From Synaphobranchus kaupii (taxonomy: Eukaryota > Chordata > Actinopteri > Anguilliformes > Synaphobranchidae), in contig JAINUF010000028.1 of assembly GCA_029718625.1 (NCBI GenBank), positions 387,492-451,491 on the forward strand: 64,000 nucleotides of DNA, written 5' to 3'. A model generated the notes under the pieces. That model had not been told where the DNA came from. It made no database searches and saw only the letters and a list, made by a program, of their open reading frames with translations. Below are positions 21,674-36,600 of the stretch, in pieces. Both the position numbers and the translations under genes were made by a program. Positions within the stretch are counted from its first letter, which is position 1; each line of letters opens with the position of its first letter.

Positions 21674-24600
21674 CTGAAAGACATTGTTTACCAAACGTGT
21701 TCAAACGTACAAACATCATACATCCATACAACTTACAACTTCAGCATGCATGATACCCATGCTGTTAACATGGAACTGAGGAACTCAGAAAGATACCTTT
21801 AAATTGGTGCTCCTTGGGCCAGTCTGGGAATTTGCGCTTGATCGCGTTGATGAAGGAAATCAGAATTTGGGTGCCTTGGCTGACGTGCTGTTCGCTGTCC
21901 CACTCTCCCTCTGGCTTGTGGAACCGCTTGTCAACCTGCAATGCAGGTCAAATGTAAAACCACTGTCATATGTTAAATAGCAAATTAACCCAGAAAGTTC
22001 ATAGCAAATTAACCCCAAAAGAATTGTCATACAGTGAAGCCTATCATGCACATATACTGGACGGCCTACCGGCCTTGATACCTGTAGTGTTGGGGACTAC
22101 TGTACCCATAATGCTGTGGTGGAGAACTTCCAGGGCGTCTGAGTAAACAATCTTACAATGAAGTCCACAGCATCCTCGTCTCTTTTAATGTGCAACATCT
22201 TGGCAAAAGTCTTATTTATCCATAAAATCAAGTTCTCAGTCTCAATGCCTAATTAGCTGAATTTGAGAGGGAACATAGTTCTGTGTTCTCTGAGGTAGCC
22301 TCTTAAGTGCATTCAGATTTTGCTGTCATTTCGGAAGATGTTAGCAATGAATAGGTGAAAAAGAATGCAGTGTGTGTGTGTGTGTGTGTAGGTAGGATGT
22401 TTCATTAATTGATGAAAATGTTCATTCATAGAATTACGTTTCTAAAATCTACATAGTTCACTGAATAATAGTTTTGGCAGAGATGTAAATCCTCACAATA
22501 CAGTTGAAGAGTGTTTTAAGATAACCTACGTATCCTTAGGCAATAGCCTATAACTAATTTATAGGTTACAACTGCAAATACAATATTAAGAAGCATGGGT
22601 TATCAGCTAAAAATCTTTAATTATACTGTATACGTAGTTGTTTTCGGAAAAATGCAACTAAAATAGAAGGATGTCTACCTGAAGCAATGCAGAACAATTA
22701 ATTTTAACGCACAAGTCAGGGATTTAGTTCATCTTTAAAATAGCCCGATACTTCTCTGAAAAAAAGGTAGAGATGCAAATCTACCAGTACAGCACAGTTA
22801 AAGAGTGACAGTTTTTAGATAACTTATAACATATTTAGCCAATGTAGCTCAGTTAGCGTATCACAAATAGCTTAGGTCTACGTTAACAACAGTATGAAAG
22901 CATGGTTTATCGGCTAAAAACTAATACTTATATGGAGAGTTGTTTTCGGTAAAATGCAACAAAAATAATTATGTTAGCCAAGTTAAACAGCTAGCTATAT
23001 CTACCATTGATAGGCTGTGTGGAGCAAGCCAGTTACATTCTGTAAAAAGCTAAACTTAAAACTGAAAGAGCGTGACAAAGATGTTTACCAGGGAGAAGTA
23101 GCATATAGCATAGGGGAGACCGAGTAGAGTTACAGCACTTTTTCCTTTTTGCATGACAACACAAAAACTCTTAATGGTAAACACCTGAGTATTCTACATA
23201 GGCTTCTTACATCTGTCTCCCAACCAATTCCGAGTCAAAAATTGGTGTTTATATATTCCACAATTAGTGTGTAAAGACAAAGAATACATTTGTTCCAATT
23301 TTCCTCATGTCAGGGACAGTTGTTACAGTGTCATAGGACAGTTGTAACATTCATTTAAAGCTCTAAATTATAAGTAGTAGCCTCATCAAAATAACATTGC
23401 TTTATCATCCACAAAATTTTTCCTATATTATTAAACATTATGTAAACATACACCTTACATGAATTGTCAGGCTGTAACATATTTATGTACTTTTTTTTTT
23501 TTTTTTTCAAACACTGGAAGTTTGGCTCTAGAAAGCTTGTTATATTGTACTGTGATAAATGCTTTAATTTGTTTCAGATTTCTGAACCGACATCTGAATG
23601 TCCAAATAAATTGGTCAGGCACAGCAAGTGTTGCTCTGTGTACTTGTTCGCGACGCTCATTTGTAACACTGTTAGATCCGTACTCAACTGACCACCTTGC
23701 ACATTCGTCTCGATTTCACAAAAAGCTAGCATCCTGACACATCAGTAAATATGCCATTTTTTAGAGAAGACATCAAGGATCATAACTATCTAAGTTTAAT
23801 TTTATGGTCACGTAAGCATAAGAATCTATCCAGAAACAAAGCTAGGTATGAAAGTGGTCTACATTCTTACAAGAAAGTAGAGCGACACTTTTTATTCCAT
23901 TCCTAAATAATATTCAAATTTCCCTCATGAAATCACAGAATGCAGCTCCAATATATTCTATGTGCAACGTCATGTCAGATGTGTGCAAGAATTGTTGAGA
24001 GGGCTGATTAAAGTATTTATTAACAAAATAACAAACAAAATAAATGCTTTTTCTGGGAATGTTTCTGCTTTTATTCACACATGAAGCCGACACGGAAGAT
24101 TTCCGGAACATTTGCGGGTTAAGATGCATGTGTGAAATTGGCTTATGTTAAACTAGAATGGCAGTTGGAGAGATGCCGTCACCCGTGTGAGTGGGCTAAG
24201 CACTGAACTCTATGATATTGAGCGGACGTAACCGCTTACTTCTATCGGCAAAGTTGCAGCAAACAATATGCCGTCCAGTGCACCACACCTCTCAATTTCA
24301 CCTTAGGCCAGGGGGCCCCAATCTTATCCAGTAAGGGCTAGTGTAGGTGCAGGCTTTTGTCCCAACCAAGCAGTAACACACCTGATTCTACTAATCAAGG
24401 CCCTTAGCAAAGACTAGTGGTTGATTAGTAGAATCATTAGAAGAATCCAGTTATAGGCTACCCACAATACATATAGGAATAAGAACCAATGTGTGATTTT
24501 ACTTGACACGATTCGATAAGAAAGTGTTTTACTCATTTGGAGAGTCAACACTAGACTCTGATTGGTCATATTAAACCTGTGATGATGACTAGCTGATAGA

Positions 24601-27600
24601 TAGCCTACTCAATGTTTTTTTTGTCTGAGGCCGCTGAAATAAAGTTTATAGATGAGTTTTCTTGCGGCGTCACACTGAATATGCGTGCACAGGCAGGAGG
24701 GAAAAGATCACAAGTATCACCAGAGACTGTTTTAACACACACACACACACACACACACACATATGTATTTATCAAAGCATCACACAGAGTCTATGTAATT
24801 TCAGCAGCAATATCCACAGTGCTTTAGTTTAGACTAGACTACATCTTGAAATTGTCCTTTTATTTAGATTAGATGTGTTACGTATCAGATACGGGACGAA
24901 CCCAAGTGCAACGACCAGGAGACAGATTCACAAAAAAGGAGTTTTTAATAAATTAAGTGTTGGGGTAGTCCCAACACTGTACAGGAATGGCAACACACAG
25001 AATAACACAGGTATTGCCTGGAAGCCCGGGGCGGGCTGCTCCAAGCCGGAGCTGGACTGGAGGATCTGGAACTTATCGTTCCAAGCCGGAACTGGACTGG
25101 ACAGGAACTGGATCGGGAGGTCCACACGGGAATCAGGGTCTGGAACGGAATGTTCCAAACCGGAACTGGACTGGACTGGAACTGGACCGGGCGGTCCACA
25201 CTGGAATCAGGGTCTGGAACGGAATGTTCCAAACCGGAACTGGACTGGACTGGAACTGGACCGGGAGGTCCACACTGGAATCAGGGTCTGGAACGGAATG
25301 TTCCAAACCGGAACTGGACTGGGCTGGAACTGGACCGGGAGGTCCACACAGGAATCCGCGTCTGAAACGGAATGTTCCAAACCGGAACTGGACCTTGAAC
25401 AGGTAGTGATACGACTCACGCCTGGACTGGACTGGAACTAGCAGGGGAGCGACTCACTACGGCAGGGCTGGAACTGGACCGGAATGACTGCACCGGTACA
25501 GGACAAACAAAAACAGAGGGGGATTAGTGCAAGGGAAGGCACGGGAAGGACCGGGAGGTTCTCACGGAGGTGCAGGGCTTGGCAGGTAGGTGAATGATGA
25601 AGCACGGCAGGGCAGGGTAGTGTGGCGTAGCTGCGGTAGGTCCGGATGGAGCTGACTGGTCTCCAGAGCTCCCGGAACCGTAACCGAAGACTTTGGTGGC
25701 TTCTTCGGCCGGACAGGAACAGCTGGAGGGTAGCCAGGAATAACGCCACCGCGGAGCCTACGCGAGCAGGAGGTGGAGGTACCGCAACACACACAACGAA
25801 CACCGGGCTTACGAACACTGCTGCTGAAGAGTGGGAGCTGGGTTAGGTGGAGGAGAAGGGAAACAGGTTAGCTACATTCACAACAGGAAATAACTGGGGA
25901 GGTAAACTACCAATCCGTAGTTTCGAGCGGAACCAAATGCTGTAAGGGGATAATATCCCACAACCAAGCGAGTAGTTCGAAGTAAAAGACCAGATAACAC
26001 AACGAGCACTAACACCAAGTGACGATAGTTAACGAACTGGCGCCGACTGGCAGCCAGCCGAAAGACTATATAGTGAGGTTAATGACAGAACTAAATAAGG
26101 AACAGGTGTGGAAATAAAACGGGAGTGATTGCGAAACACCAGGTGAGGAAATGCATGCAACGAGGGGGAAGGAGTGAAAGGCGGAAGTAAGACAAAACAA
26201 CCAGACGAACAAGACAGGGAAGGACACGCCTAGTCCGCAGCAGCGGGGAAAACACGGACAAAAGGATCCAACATGACACGGAGGGAAAACAGGAAAACAC
26301 GGAAAACGAACAGGAAGGGAGCGGAACATTACAGTACCCCCCCCTCAACGTATGCCACCTGGCGTACCTGGCGGCCTGGTCTTGGATGGGAAGCGACTGT
26401 GGAAATCCTGGATCAGTGATTGATCCAGGATGAGGCCCCTGTGGAGCCACGACCGCTCCTCAGGACCATACCCCTCCCAGTCCACGAGGTATTGGAAACC
26501 CCGACCCTTACGGCGGATGTCGATGATGCGGTCCACCGTGTAGGCCGGGGCGTTGTCGATGACTCGGACAGGTGGAGGAGGGAGGGTAGGGGCACTGAGG
26601 GGGCTGGAGGCGACAGGCTTGATTTGTGACACATGAAAAACGGGGTAAACTTTGAGGGAGGCAGGGAGGGAGAGCTTAACAGAAACTGGGTTAATGAGAC
26701 ATACAACAGGGAAGGGACCAATAAACCGGGGCCGAAGTTTCTTAGAGGAGGAGGGAAGGGAAATGTTGGATGTGGATAGCCAGACCTGCTGACCGGCCCT
26801 GTACTTGGGGGCTGCGGTCCTGTGCAGGTCCGCCAGACGCTGCGAACGGGAATTAGAACGCAGGAGTGCGGTGCGTGCAAGTCTCCAAATGCGCTTGCAT
26901 TTGAGGATGTGAGAATTAACGGAGGGAACTGCTACCTCGGCCTCCTGGGCCGATAGGAGAGGGGGTTGGTAACCTAAAGAGCACTCGAATGGGGACAACC
27001 CAGTGGAGGCACTTTTAAGGGAGTTGTGAGCGTACTCTACCCAGGGGAGAAAACGGCTCCAGGAGGCGGGATTGCGAGCAGTGACGCACCGCAGGGTGGC
27101 CCCCAGGTCCTGGTTCGCCCTCTCTGCCTGGCCGTTAGACTGGGGATGGAAGCCAGACGACAAACTGGCCGAGGCCCCCAGGGCTACACAGAACGCCTTC
27201 CAAACCTGGGAGGAGAATTGGGGCCCACGGTCCGAAACAATGTCGGATGGGATCCCGTGCAGCCTGACCACATGTACCACCAGGAGCTCCGCAGTTTCGA
27301 GGGCGGACGGGAGCTTAGGGAGGGGAATGAAGTGAACCGCCTTGGAGAACCGATCCACAATTGTCAGAATGACAGAGTTGCCCTCTGACAAAGGCAGACC
27401 GGTGACGAAATCCACGCCAATGTGGCTCCAAGCACGGCCCGGGACAGGGAGGGGAAGGAGAAGACCAGAGGGAGGCTGGTGGGAAGCCTTGCTCCTGGCG
27501 CACACTGCGCAGGCCAGGACAAAAGCACGGGTATCCTCCTTGAGAGTGGGCCACCAAAAGCTCCTCCTGACGAGGGTGGTCGTTCTGGCAACACCTGGGT

Positions 27601-30600
27601 GACACGCCAGGCAGGAGGCGTGAACCCACTCAAGGACCTGGGAGCGGACGGAGTTGGGAACAAACAGGGAGGAGTTAGGGTTACTACGGGGGTCAGGGTG
27701 GGAAGTCTGGGCGGACCTCACAATCTCCTCAATCCTCCAGGAGACCGCAGCCACCACGCAGGACGCTGGTAGAATAGGCTCGGGGTCAGCAGGACTGGAG
27801 GGAAGGGAAAACACACGGGATAAGGCATCCGCCTTAATATTGCGGGAACCGGGGCGGAAGGAAACAGAAAAATTGAAACGGGCAAAGAAAAGTGACCACC
27901 TAGCCTGTCTGGCATTAAGCCTCTTAGCAGACTTCAAGTAAATTAAATTTTGGTGGTCAGTTAAAACAATAAAGGGGGTACCTGCCCCCTCCAGCCAGTG
28001 GCGCCACTCCTCAAGAGCCAGCTTTATGGCAAGAAGCTCCCGATCCCCGACATCATAATTTCGCTCGGCGGAGGACAGCCTCCGGGAGAAAAAGGCACAG
28101 GGATGGAGTTTGTTGTCCAAGGCGGCACGTTGGGACAGAATGGCCCCCACGCCGGTGTCGGAGGCATCCACCTCAATCGTAAATTGACGGGTGGGATCAG
28201 GGTGACAAAGAATAGGGGCCGAGGAAAACCGAGCTTTAAGCTGTTCAAAAGCGAGCTGAGCCTCGGAGTTCCAACAGAAAGAAAAAACAGTGGAGGTGAG
28301 TTTGGTAAGGGGAGCAGCAATGACACTGTAATTACGGATAAAACGACGATAGAAATTAGCAAAACCAAGGAATTGTTGCAGGTGCTTACGAGAGGTGGGT
28401 TGGGGCCATTCCGTCACCGCCTTGACTTTGACAGGATCCGCCCGGATACTGCCCTCCTCAATGATGAAGCCGAGGAACGGGACTGAAGAGACGTGGAAGG
28501 AGCACTTCTCTGCCTTGACGAAGAGCTGGTTCTCAAGGAGACGCTGGAGAACCTCCCGGACATGGAGAATGTGTTCCTGAGGGGACTTGGAAAAAATCAA
28601 AATATCGTCTATGTAAACAAAAACAGTTTTCCCCAACAGGTCTCGCAGCACGTCATTCACCATGCCCTGGAAGACTGCTGGAAGACTGCCGGGGCGTTAG
28701 TAAGGCCGAAGGGGACCACCAGGTACTCATAGTGGCCCAACGGGGTATTGAAGGCAGTCTTCCATTCATCCCCCTCCCGTATGCGCACCAAGTGGTACGC
28801 ATTACGGAGGTCGAGCTTGGTGAAAATGACGGCCTGCGAGAGGGGTTCAAAAGCAGTGTTAATGAGGGGGAGAGGATATTTATTGCGGATGGTGATTTGA
28901 TTGAGCCCCCGATAGTCGATGCAGGGCCGTAGTGAGCCGTCCTTCTTCCCTACAAAAAAGAACCCAGCACCAACAGGAGAAGAGGAGGGATGGATGATGC
29001 CCGAGGCGAGGGACTCATGAATGTACTCCTCCATGGCGAGTTTCTCTGGCCCCGACAGACTGTAGAGACGGCCAGACGGAAGTTTGGCTCCCGCCAGCAG
29101 GTCTATACAGCAATCGTAAGGTCGGTGAGGAGGTAGGGACAGAGCGCGTGATTTGGAAAAGGTCAGGCAGAGGTCGTGATATTGTTTGGGAACGTTGGAC
29201 AGATCGGGTTCGGGTAGGTTGGTGCTGGGATTCTTGGACCCCGGAGGGGGGAGAGCGGAACGGAGACAGCTAGCCAGGCAGTGGCCACTCCACGCCAGGA
29301 TGCGACCGGCCTGCCAGTCGATATGAGGGTTATGAAGGCGGAGCCAGGTCTGACCCAAAACTATGGAGGATTGTTTTGAGTTGATGAGCAGGAGTTGAAT
29401 GCTCTCCCGATGATTGCCGGATAAGACGAGCTGTAAGGGAACGGTGGAGTGGGTCACTAACCCCAGACTCCTACCGTCTAAGGCGAAGGCAGTAATGGGA
29501 GAGGGTAGTAGTTCCGTGGGGATGCCGGCCCTCCTGGCGAAGGTGGTGTCCATAAAGTTGGCGTCGGCCCCAGAGTCGATGAGGGCCGACGAGACTTCGG
29601 ACTTGTCCCTCCACAGGAGAGTGGCCTTAAAGACCAGGCGATTCTGGGCTGCATGGCAGGGTATGATAGGGCTCGTCAGTACGCCCAGTTTAACTGGCGA
29701 GCCTATTCTTTTGGGCGAATGGGGCATGAGGCGATCTGGTGGCCAGGTTTGCCACAATAAAAACAGGATCTAGATCGCAGGCGACGTTGGCGCTCCTCGG
29801 AGTTGACCGCAACTCTGCCCAGTTGCATGGGCTCCTCTTCGGAGACCCCAGACGCCGCCCTGGATCCAGAAGCAGAAGGGTGAGAGCGTATGTGTGGTAG
29901 ATGACCGGGGTTCCCCCCTCGCTCACGGGCCCGGATACGGAGACGGTTGTCAATTGCTATGGCCAGGCTAATAAGGCTATTGAGTGAGGTGGATTCTTCA
30001 CGGGTGGCAAGTTGGTCTTTAAGCTCCTCGCTGAGTGCCTGGCGGAAGGCCCCCTGAAGGGCGGTGTCGTTCCATCCGGACTCCGCTGCGAGGGTACGGA
30101 ATTGGATGGCCATTTCAGCGACGCTACGACTCCCTTGACGGACCTGAAGTAGGCGCTGAGTTGCATCTCGCCCACAGGCAGGGTGATCAAACACACGCCG
30201 CATCTCGGCGGTGAAGGCAGCGAAGTTGTTGCAGAGCGCGACTTGGCTATCCCAGATGGATGTAGCCCACTCCAGGGCACCTCCTCCCAAGCTGCTCATA
30301 ATAAAAGCGATCTTACATGGGTCGGAGGCGAAGGAGGAGGGCTGCATCCGGAATACAATGTCGCACTTCATAAGGAATTCGCGACATTTTCCCAATCCCC
30401 CGCGGTATAACTCTGGATGTTGAACGCGGGGCTCACGAAATGAAGTAGACACAGGAGGGTCCACCGGTGGATCCGGTGCGGGCGGTGTAGGGCCCAAAGG
30501 TATACGCGGAAGCGGCTGGTGAAGAGTCAGCTGCGTCACTTGTTCCGTGATGCCCCTCAGCACCTCCAACACGTCATCCAAACGGCGGCCCTGTTGGTCG

Positions 30601-33600
30601 CTGACCGCAGTTTGGCAGGAGAAGGCGTGCCGAATCTGCTCCAGGTCGGCTGGGTCCATGTTTTAGGCCAGTTCGTTCTGTTACGTATCAGATACGGGAC
30701 GAACCCAAGTGCAACGACCAGGAGACAGATTCACAAAAAAGGAGTTTTTAATAAATTAAGTGTTGGGGTAGTCCCAACACTGTACAGGAATGGCAACACA
30801 CAGAATAACACAGGTATTGCCTGGAAGCCCGGGGCGGGCTGCTCCAAGCCGGAGCTGGACTGGAGGATCTGGAACTTATCGTTCCAAGCCGGAACTGGAC
30901 TGGACAGGAACTGGATCGGGAGGTCCACACGGGAATCAGGGTCTGGAACGGAATGTTCCAAACCGGAACTGGACTGGACTGGAACTGGACCGGGCGGTCC
31001 ACACTGGAATCAGGGTCTGGAACGGAATGTTCCAAACCGGAACTGGACTGGACTGGAACTGGACCGGGAGGTCCACACTGGAATCAGGGTCTGGAACGGA
31101 ATGTTCCAAACCGGAACTGGACTGGGCTGGAACTGGACCGGGAGGTCCACACAGGAATCCGCGTCTGAAACGGAATGTTCCAAACCGGAACTGGACCTTG
31201 AACAGGTAGTGATACGACTCACGCCTGGACTGGACTGGAACTAGCAGGGGAGCGACTCACTACGGCAGGGCTGGAACTGGACCGGAATGACTGCACCGGT
31301 ACAGGACAAACAAAAACAGAGGGGGATTAGTGCAAGGGAAGGCACGGGAAGGACCGGGAGGTTCTCACGGAGGTGCAGGGCTTGGCAGGTAGGTGAATGA
31401 TGAAGCACGGCAGGGCAGGGTAGTGTGGCGTAGCTGCGGTAGGTCCGGATGGAGCTGACTGGTCTCCAGAGCTCCCGGAACCGTAACCGAAGACTTTGGT
31501 GGCTTCTTCGGCCGGACAGGAACAGCTGGAGGGTAGCCAGGAATAACGCCACCGCGGAGCCTACGCGAGCAGGAGGTGGAGGTACCGCAACACACACAAC
31601 GAACACCGGGCTTACGAACACTGCTGCTGAAGAGTGGGAGCTGGGTTAGGTGGAGGAGAAGGGAAACAGGTTAGCTACATTCACAACAGGAAATAACTGG
31701 GGAGGTAAACTACCAATCCGTAGTTTCGAGCGGAACCAAATGCTGTAAGGGGATAATATCCCACAACCAAGCGAGTAGTTCGAAGTAAAAGACCAGATAA
31801 CACAACGAGCACTAACACCAAGTGACGATAGTTAACGAACTGGCGCCGACTGGCAGCCAGCCGAAAGACTATATAGTGAGGTTAATGACAGAACTAAATA
31901 AGGAACAGGTGTGGAAATAAAACGGGAGTGATTGCGAAACACCAGGTGAGGAAATGCATGCAACGAGGGGGAAGGAGTGAAAGGCGGAAGTAAGACAAAA
32001 CAACCAGACGAACAAGACAGGGAAGGACACGCCTAGTCCGCAGCAGCGGGGAAAACACGGACAAAAGGATCCAACATGACACGGAGGGAAAACAGGAAAA
32101 CACGGAAAACGAACAGGAAGGGAGCGGAACATTACAGTACCCCCCCCTCAACGTACGCCACCTGGCGTACCTGGCGGCCTGGTCTTGGATGGGAAGCGAC
32201 TGTGGAAATCCTGGATCAGTGATTGATCCAGGATGAGGCCCCTGTGGAGCCACGACCGCTCCTCAGGACCATACCCCTCCCAGTCCACGAGGTATTGGAA
32301 ACCCCGACCCTTACGGCGGATGTCGATGATGCGGTCCACCGTGTAGGCCGGGGCGTTGTCGATGACTCGGACAGGTGGAGGAGGGAGGGTAGGGGCACTG
32401 AGGGGGCTGGAGGCGACAGGCTTGATTTGTGACACATGAAAAACGGGGTAAACTTTGAGGGAGGCAGGGAGGGAGAGCTTAACAGAAACTGGGTTAATGA
32501 GACATACAACAGGGAAGGGACCAATAAACCGGGGCCGAAGTTTCTTAGAGGAGGAGGGAAGGGAAATGTTGGATGTGGATAGCCAGACCTGCTGACCGGC
32601 CCTGTACTTGGGGGCTGCGGTCCTGTGCAGGTCCGCCAGACGCTGCGAACGGGAATTAGAACGCAGGAGTGCGGTGCGTGCAAGTCTCCAAATGCGCTTG
32701 CATTTGAGGATGTGAGAATTAACGGAGGGAACTGCTACCTCGGCCTCCTGGGCCGATAGGAGAGGGGGTTGGTAACCTAAAGAGCACTCGAATGGGGACA
32801 ACCCAGTGGAGGCACTTTTAAGGGAGTTGTGAGCGTACTCTACCCAGGGGAGAAAACGGCTCCAGGAGGCGGGATTGCGAGCAGTGACGCACCGCAGGGC
32901 GGCCCCCAGGTCCTGGTTCGCCCTCTCTGCCTGGCCGTTAGACTGGGGATGGAAGCCAGACGACAAACTGGCCGAGGCCCCCAGGGCTACACAGAACGCC
33001 TTCCAAACCTGGGAGGAGAATTGGGGCCCACGGTCCGAAACAATGTCGGATGGGATCCCGTGCAGCCTGACCACATGTACCACCAGGAGCTCCGCAGTTT
33101 CGAGGGCGGACGGGAGCTTAGGGAGGGGAATGAAGTGAACCGCCTTGGAGAACCGATCCACAATTGTCAGAATGACAGAGTTGCCCTCTGACAAAGGCAG
33201 ACCGGTGACGAAATCCACGCCAATGTGGCTCCAAGGACGGCCCGGGACAGGGAGGGGAAGGAGAAGACCAGAGGGAGGCTGGTGGGAAGCCTTGCTCCTG
33301 GCGCACACTGCGCAGGCCAGGACAAAAGCACGGGTATCCTCCTTGAGAGTGGGCCACCAAAAGCTCCTCCTGACGAGGGTGGTCGTTCTGGCAACACCTG
33401 GGTGACACGCCAGGCAGGAGGCGTGAACCCACTCAAGGACCTGGGAGCGGACGGAGTTGGGAACAAACAGGGAGGAGTTAGGGTTACTACGGGGGTCAGG
33501 GTGGGAAGTCTGGGCGGACCTCACAATCTCCTCAATCCTCCAGGAGACCGCAGCCACCACGCAGGACGCTGGTAGAATAGGCTCGGGGTCAGCAGGACTG

Positions 33601-36600
33601 GAGGGAAGGGAAAACACACGGGATAAGGCATCCGCCTTAATATTGCGGGAACCGGGGCGGAAGGAAACAGAAAAATTGAAACGGGCAAAGAAAAGTGACC
33701 ACCTAGCCTGTCTGGCATTAAGCCTCTTAGCAGACTTCAAGTAAATTAAATTTTGGTGGTCAGTTAAAACAATAAAGGGGGTACCTGCCCCCTCCAGCCA
33801 GTGGCGCCACTCCTCAAGAGCCAGCTTTATGGCAAGAAGCTCCCGATCCCCGACATCATAATTTCGCTCGGCGGAGGACAGCCTCCGGGAGAAAAAGGCA
33901 CAGGGATGGAGTTTGTTGTCCAAGGCGGCACGTTGGGACAGAATGGCCCCCACGCCGGTGTCGGAGGCATCCACCTCAATCGTAAATTGACGGGTGGGAT
34001 CAGGGTGACAAAGAATAGGGGCCGAGGAAAACCGAGCTTTAAGCTGTTCAAAAGCGAGCTGAGCCTCGGAGTTCCAACAGAAAGAAAAAACAGTGGAGGT
34101 GAGTTTGGTAAGGGGAGCAGCAATGACACTGTAATTACGGATAAAACGACGATAGAAATTAGCAAAACCAAGGAATTGTTGCAGGTGCTTACGAGAGGTG
34201 GGTTGGGGCCATTCCGTCACCGCCTTGACTTTGACAGGATCCGCCCGGATACTGCCCTCCTCAATGATGAAGCCGAGGAACGGGACTGAAGAGACGTGGA
34301 AGGAGCACTTCTCTGCCTTGACGAAGAGCTGGTTCTCAAGGAGACGCTGGAGAACCTCCCGGACATGGAGAATGTGTTCCTGAGGGGACTTGGAAAAAAT
34401 CAAAATATCGTCTATGTAAACAAAAACAGTTTTCCCCAACAGGTCTCGCAGCACGTCATTCACCATGCCCTGGAAGACTGCCGGGGCGTTAGTAAGGCCG
34501 AAGGGGACCACCAGGTACTCATAGTGGCCCAACGGGGTATTGAAGGCAGTCTTCCATTCATCCCCCTCCCGTATGCGCACCAAGTGGTACGCATTACGGA
34601 GGTCGAGCTTGGTGAAAATGACGGCCTGCGAGAGGGGTTCAAAAGCAGTGTTAATGAGGGGGAGAGGATATTTATTGCGGATGGTGATTTGATTGAGCCC
34701 CCGATAGTCGATGCAGGGCCGTAGTGAGCCGTCCTTCTTCCCTACAAAAAAGAACCCAGCACCAACAGGAGAAGAGGAGGGACGGATGATGCCCGAGGCG
34801 AGGGACTCATGAATGTACTCCTCCATGGCGAGTTTCTCTGGCCCCGACAGACTGTAGAGACGGCCAGACGGAAGTTTGGCTCCCGCCAGCAGGTCTATAC
34901 AGCAATCGTAAGGTCGGTGAGGAGGTAGGGACAGAGCGCGTGATTTGGAAAAGGTCAGGCAGAGGTCGTGATATTGTTTGGGAACGTTGGACAGATCGGG
35001 TTCGGGTAGGTTGGTGCTGGGATTCTTGGACCCCGGAGGGGGGGAGAGCGGAACGGAGACAGCTAGCCAGGCAGTGGCCACTCCACGCCAGGATGCGACC
35101 GGCCTGCCAGTCGATATGAGGGTTATGAAGGCGGAGCCAGGTCTGACCCAAAACTATGGAGGATTGTTTTGAGTTGATGAGCAGGAGTTGAATGCTCTCC
35201 CGATGATTGCCGGATAAGACGAGCTGTAAGGGAACGGTGGAGTGGGTCACTAACCCCAGACTCCTACCGTCTAAGGCGAAGGCAGTAATGGGAGAGGGTA
35301 GTAGTTCCGTGGGGATGCCGGCCCTCCTGGCGAAGGTGGTGTCCATAAAGTTGGCGTCGGCCCCAGAGTCGATGAGGGCCGACGAGACTTCGGACTTGTC
35401 CCTCCACAGGAGAGTGGCCTTAAAGACCAGGCGATTCTGGGCTGCATGGCAGGGTATGATAGGGCTCGTCAGTACGCCCAGTTTAACTGGCGAGCCTATT
35501 CTTTTGGGCGAATGGGGCATGAGGCGATCTGGTGGCCAGGTTTGCCACAATAAAAACAGGATCTAGATCGCAGGCGACGTTGGCGCTCCTCGGAGTTGAC
35601 CGCAACTCTGCCCAGTTGCATGGGCTCCTCTTCGGAGACCCCAGACGCCGCCCTGGATCCAGAAGCAGAAGGGTGAGAGCGTATGTGTGGTAGATGACCG
35701 GGGTTCCCCCCTCGCTCACGGGCCCGGATACGGAGACGGTTGTCAATTGCTATGGCCAGGCTAATAAGGCTATTGAGTGAGGTGGATTCTTCACGGGTGG
35801 CAAGTTGGTCTTTAAGCTCCTCGCTGAGTGCCTGGCGGAAGGCCCCCTGAAGGGCGGTGTCGTTCCATCCGGACTCCGCTGCGAGGGTACGGAATTGGAT
35901 GGCCATTTCAGCGACGCTACGACTCCCTTGACGGACCTGAAGTAGGCGCTGAGTTGCATCTCGCCCACAGGCAGGGTGATCAAACACACGCCGCATCTCG
36001 GCGGTGAAGGCAGCGAAGTTGTTGCAGAGCGCGACTTGGCTATCCCAGATGGATGTAGCCCACTCCAGGGCACCTCCTCCCAAGCTGCTCATAATAAAAG
36101 CGATCTTACATGGGTCGGAGGCGAAGGAGGAGGGCTGCATCCGGAATACAATGTCGCACTTCATAAGGAATTCGCGACATTTTCCCAATCCCCCGCGGTA
36201 TAACTCTGGATGTTGAACGCGGGGCTCACGAAATGAAGTAGACACAGGAGGGTCCACCGGTGGATCCGGTGCGGGCGGTGTAGGGCCCAAAGGTATACGC
36301 GGAAGCGGCTGGTGAAGAGTCAGCTGCGTCACTTGTTCCGTGATGCCCCTCAGCACCTCCAACACGTCATCCAAACGGCGGCCCTGTTGGTCGCTGACCG
36401 CAGTTTGGCAGGAGAAGGCGTGCCGAATCTGCTCCAGGTCGGCTGGGTCCATGTTTTAGGCCAGTTCGTTCTGTTACGTATCAGATACGGGACGAACCCA
36501 AGTGCAACGACCAGGAGACAGATTCACAAAAAAGGAGTTTTTAATAAATTAAGTGTTGGGGTAGTCCCAACACTGTACAGGAATGGCAACACACAGAATA

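Noticed and set aside
24928..25441. Long overlapping ORFs on both strands in the gypsy LTRs
   Set aside because: They arise from the 74-bp tandem repeat and GC-rich LTR sequence. They have no domain and recur identically in all three LTRs.
27026..28486. Many plus-strand ORFs opposite gypsy pol (and the same at 32829-34289)
   Set aside because: They are antisense shadows of the pol frame, with no domain of their own.
29690..29953. Alternative minus-strand frame across the gag-pol junction
   Set aside because: It is in the third frame, and neither the gag zinc knuckle nor the protease is read in it.
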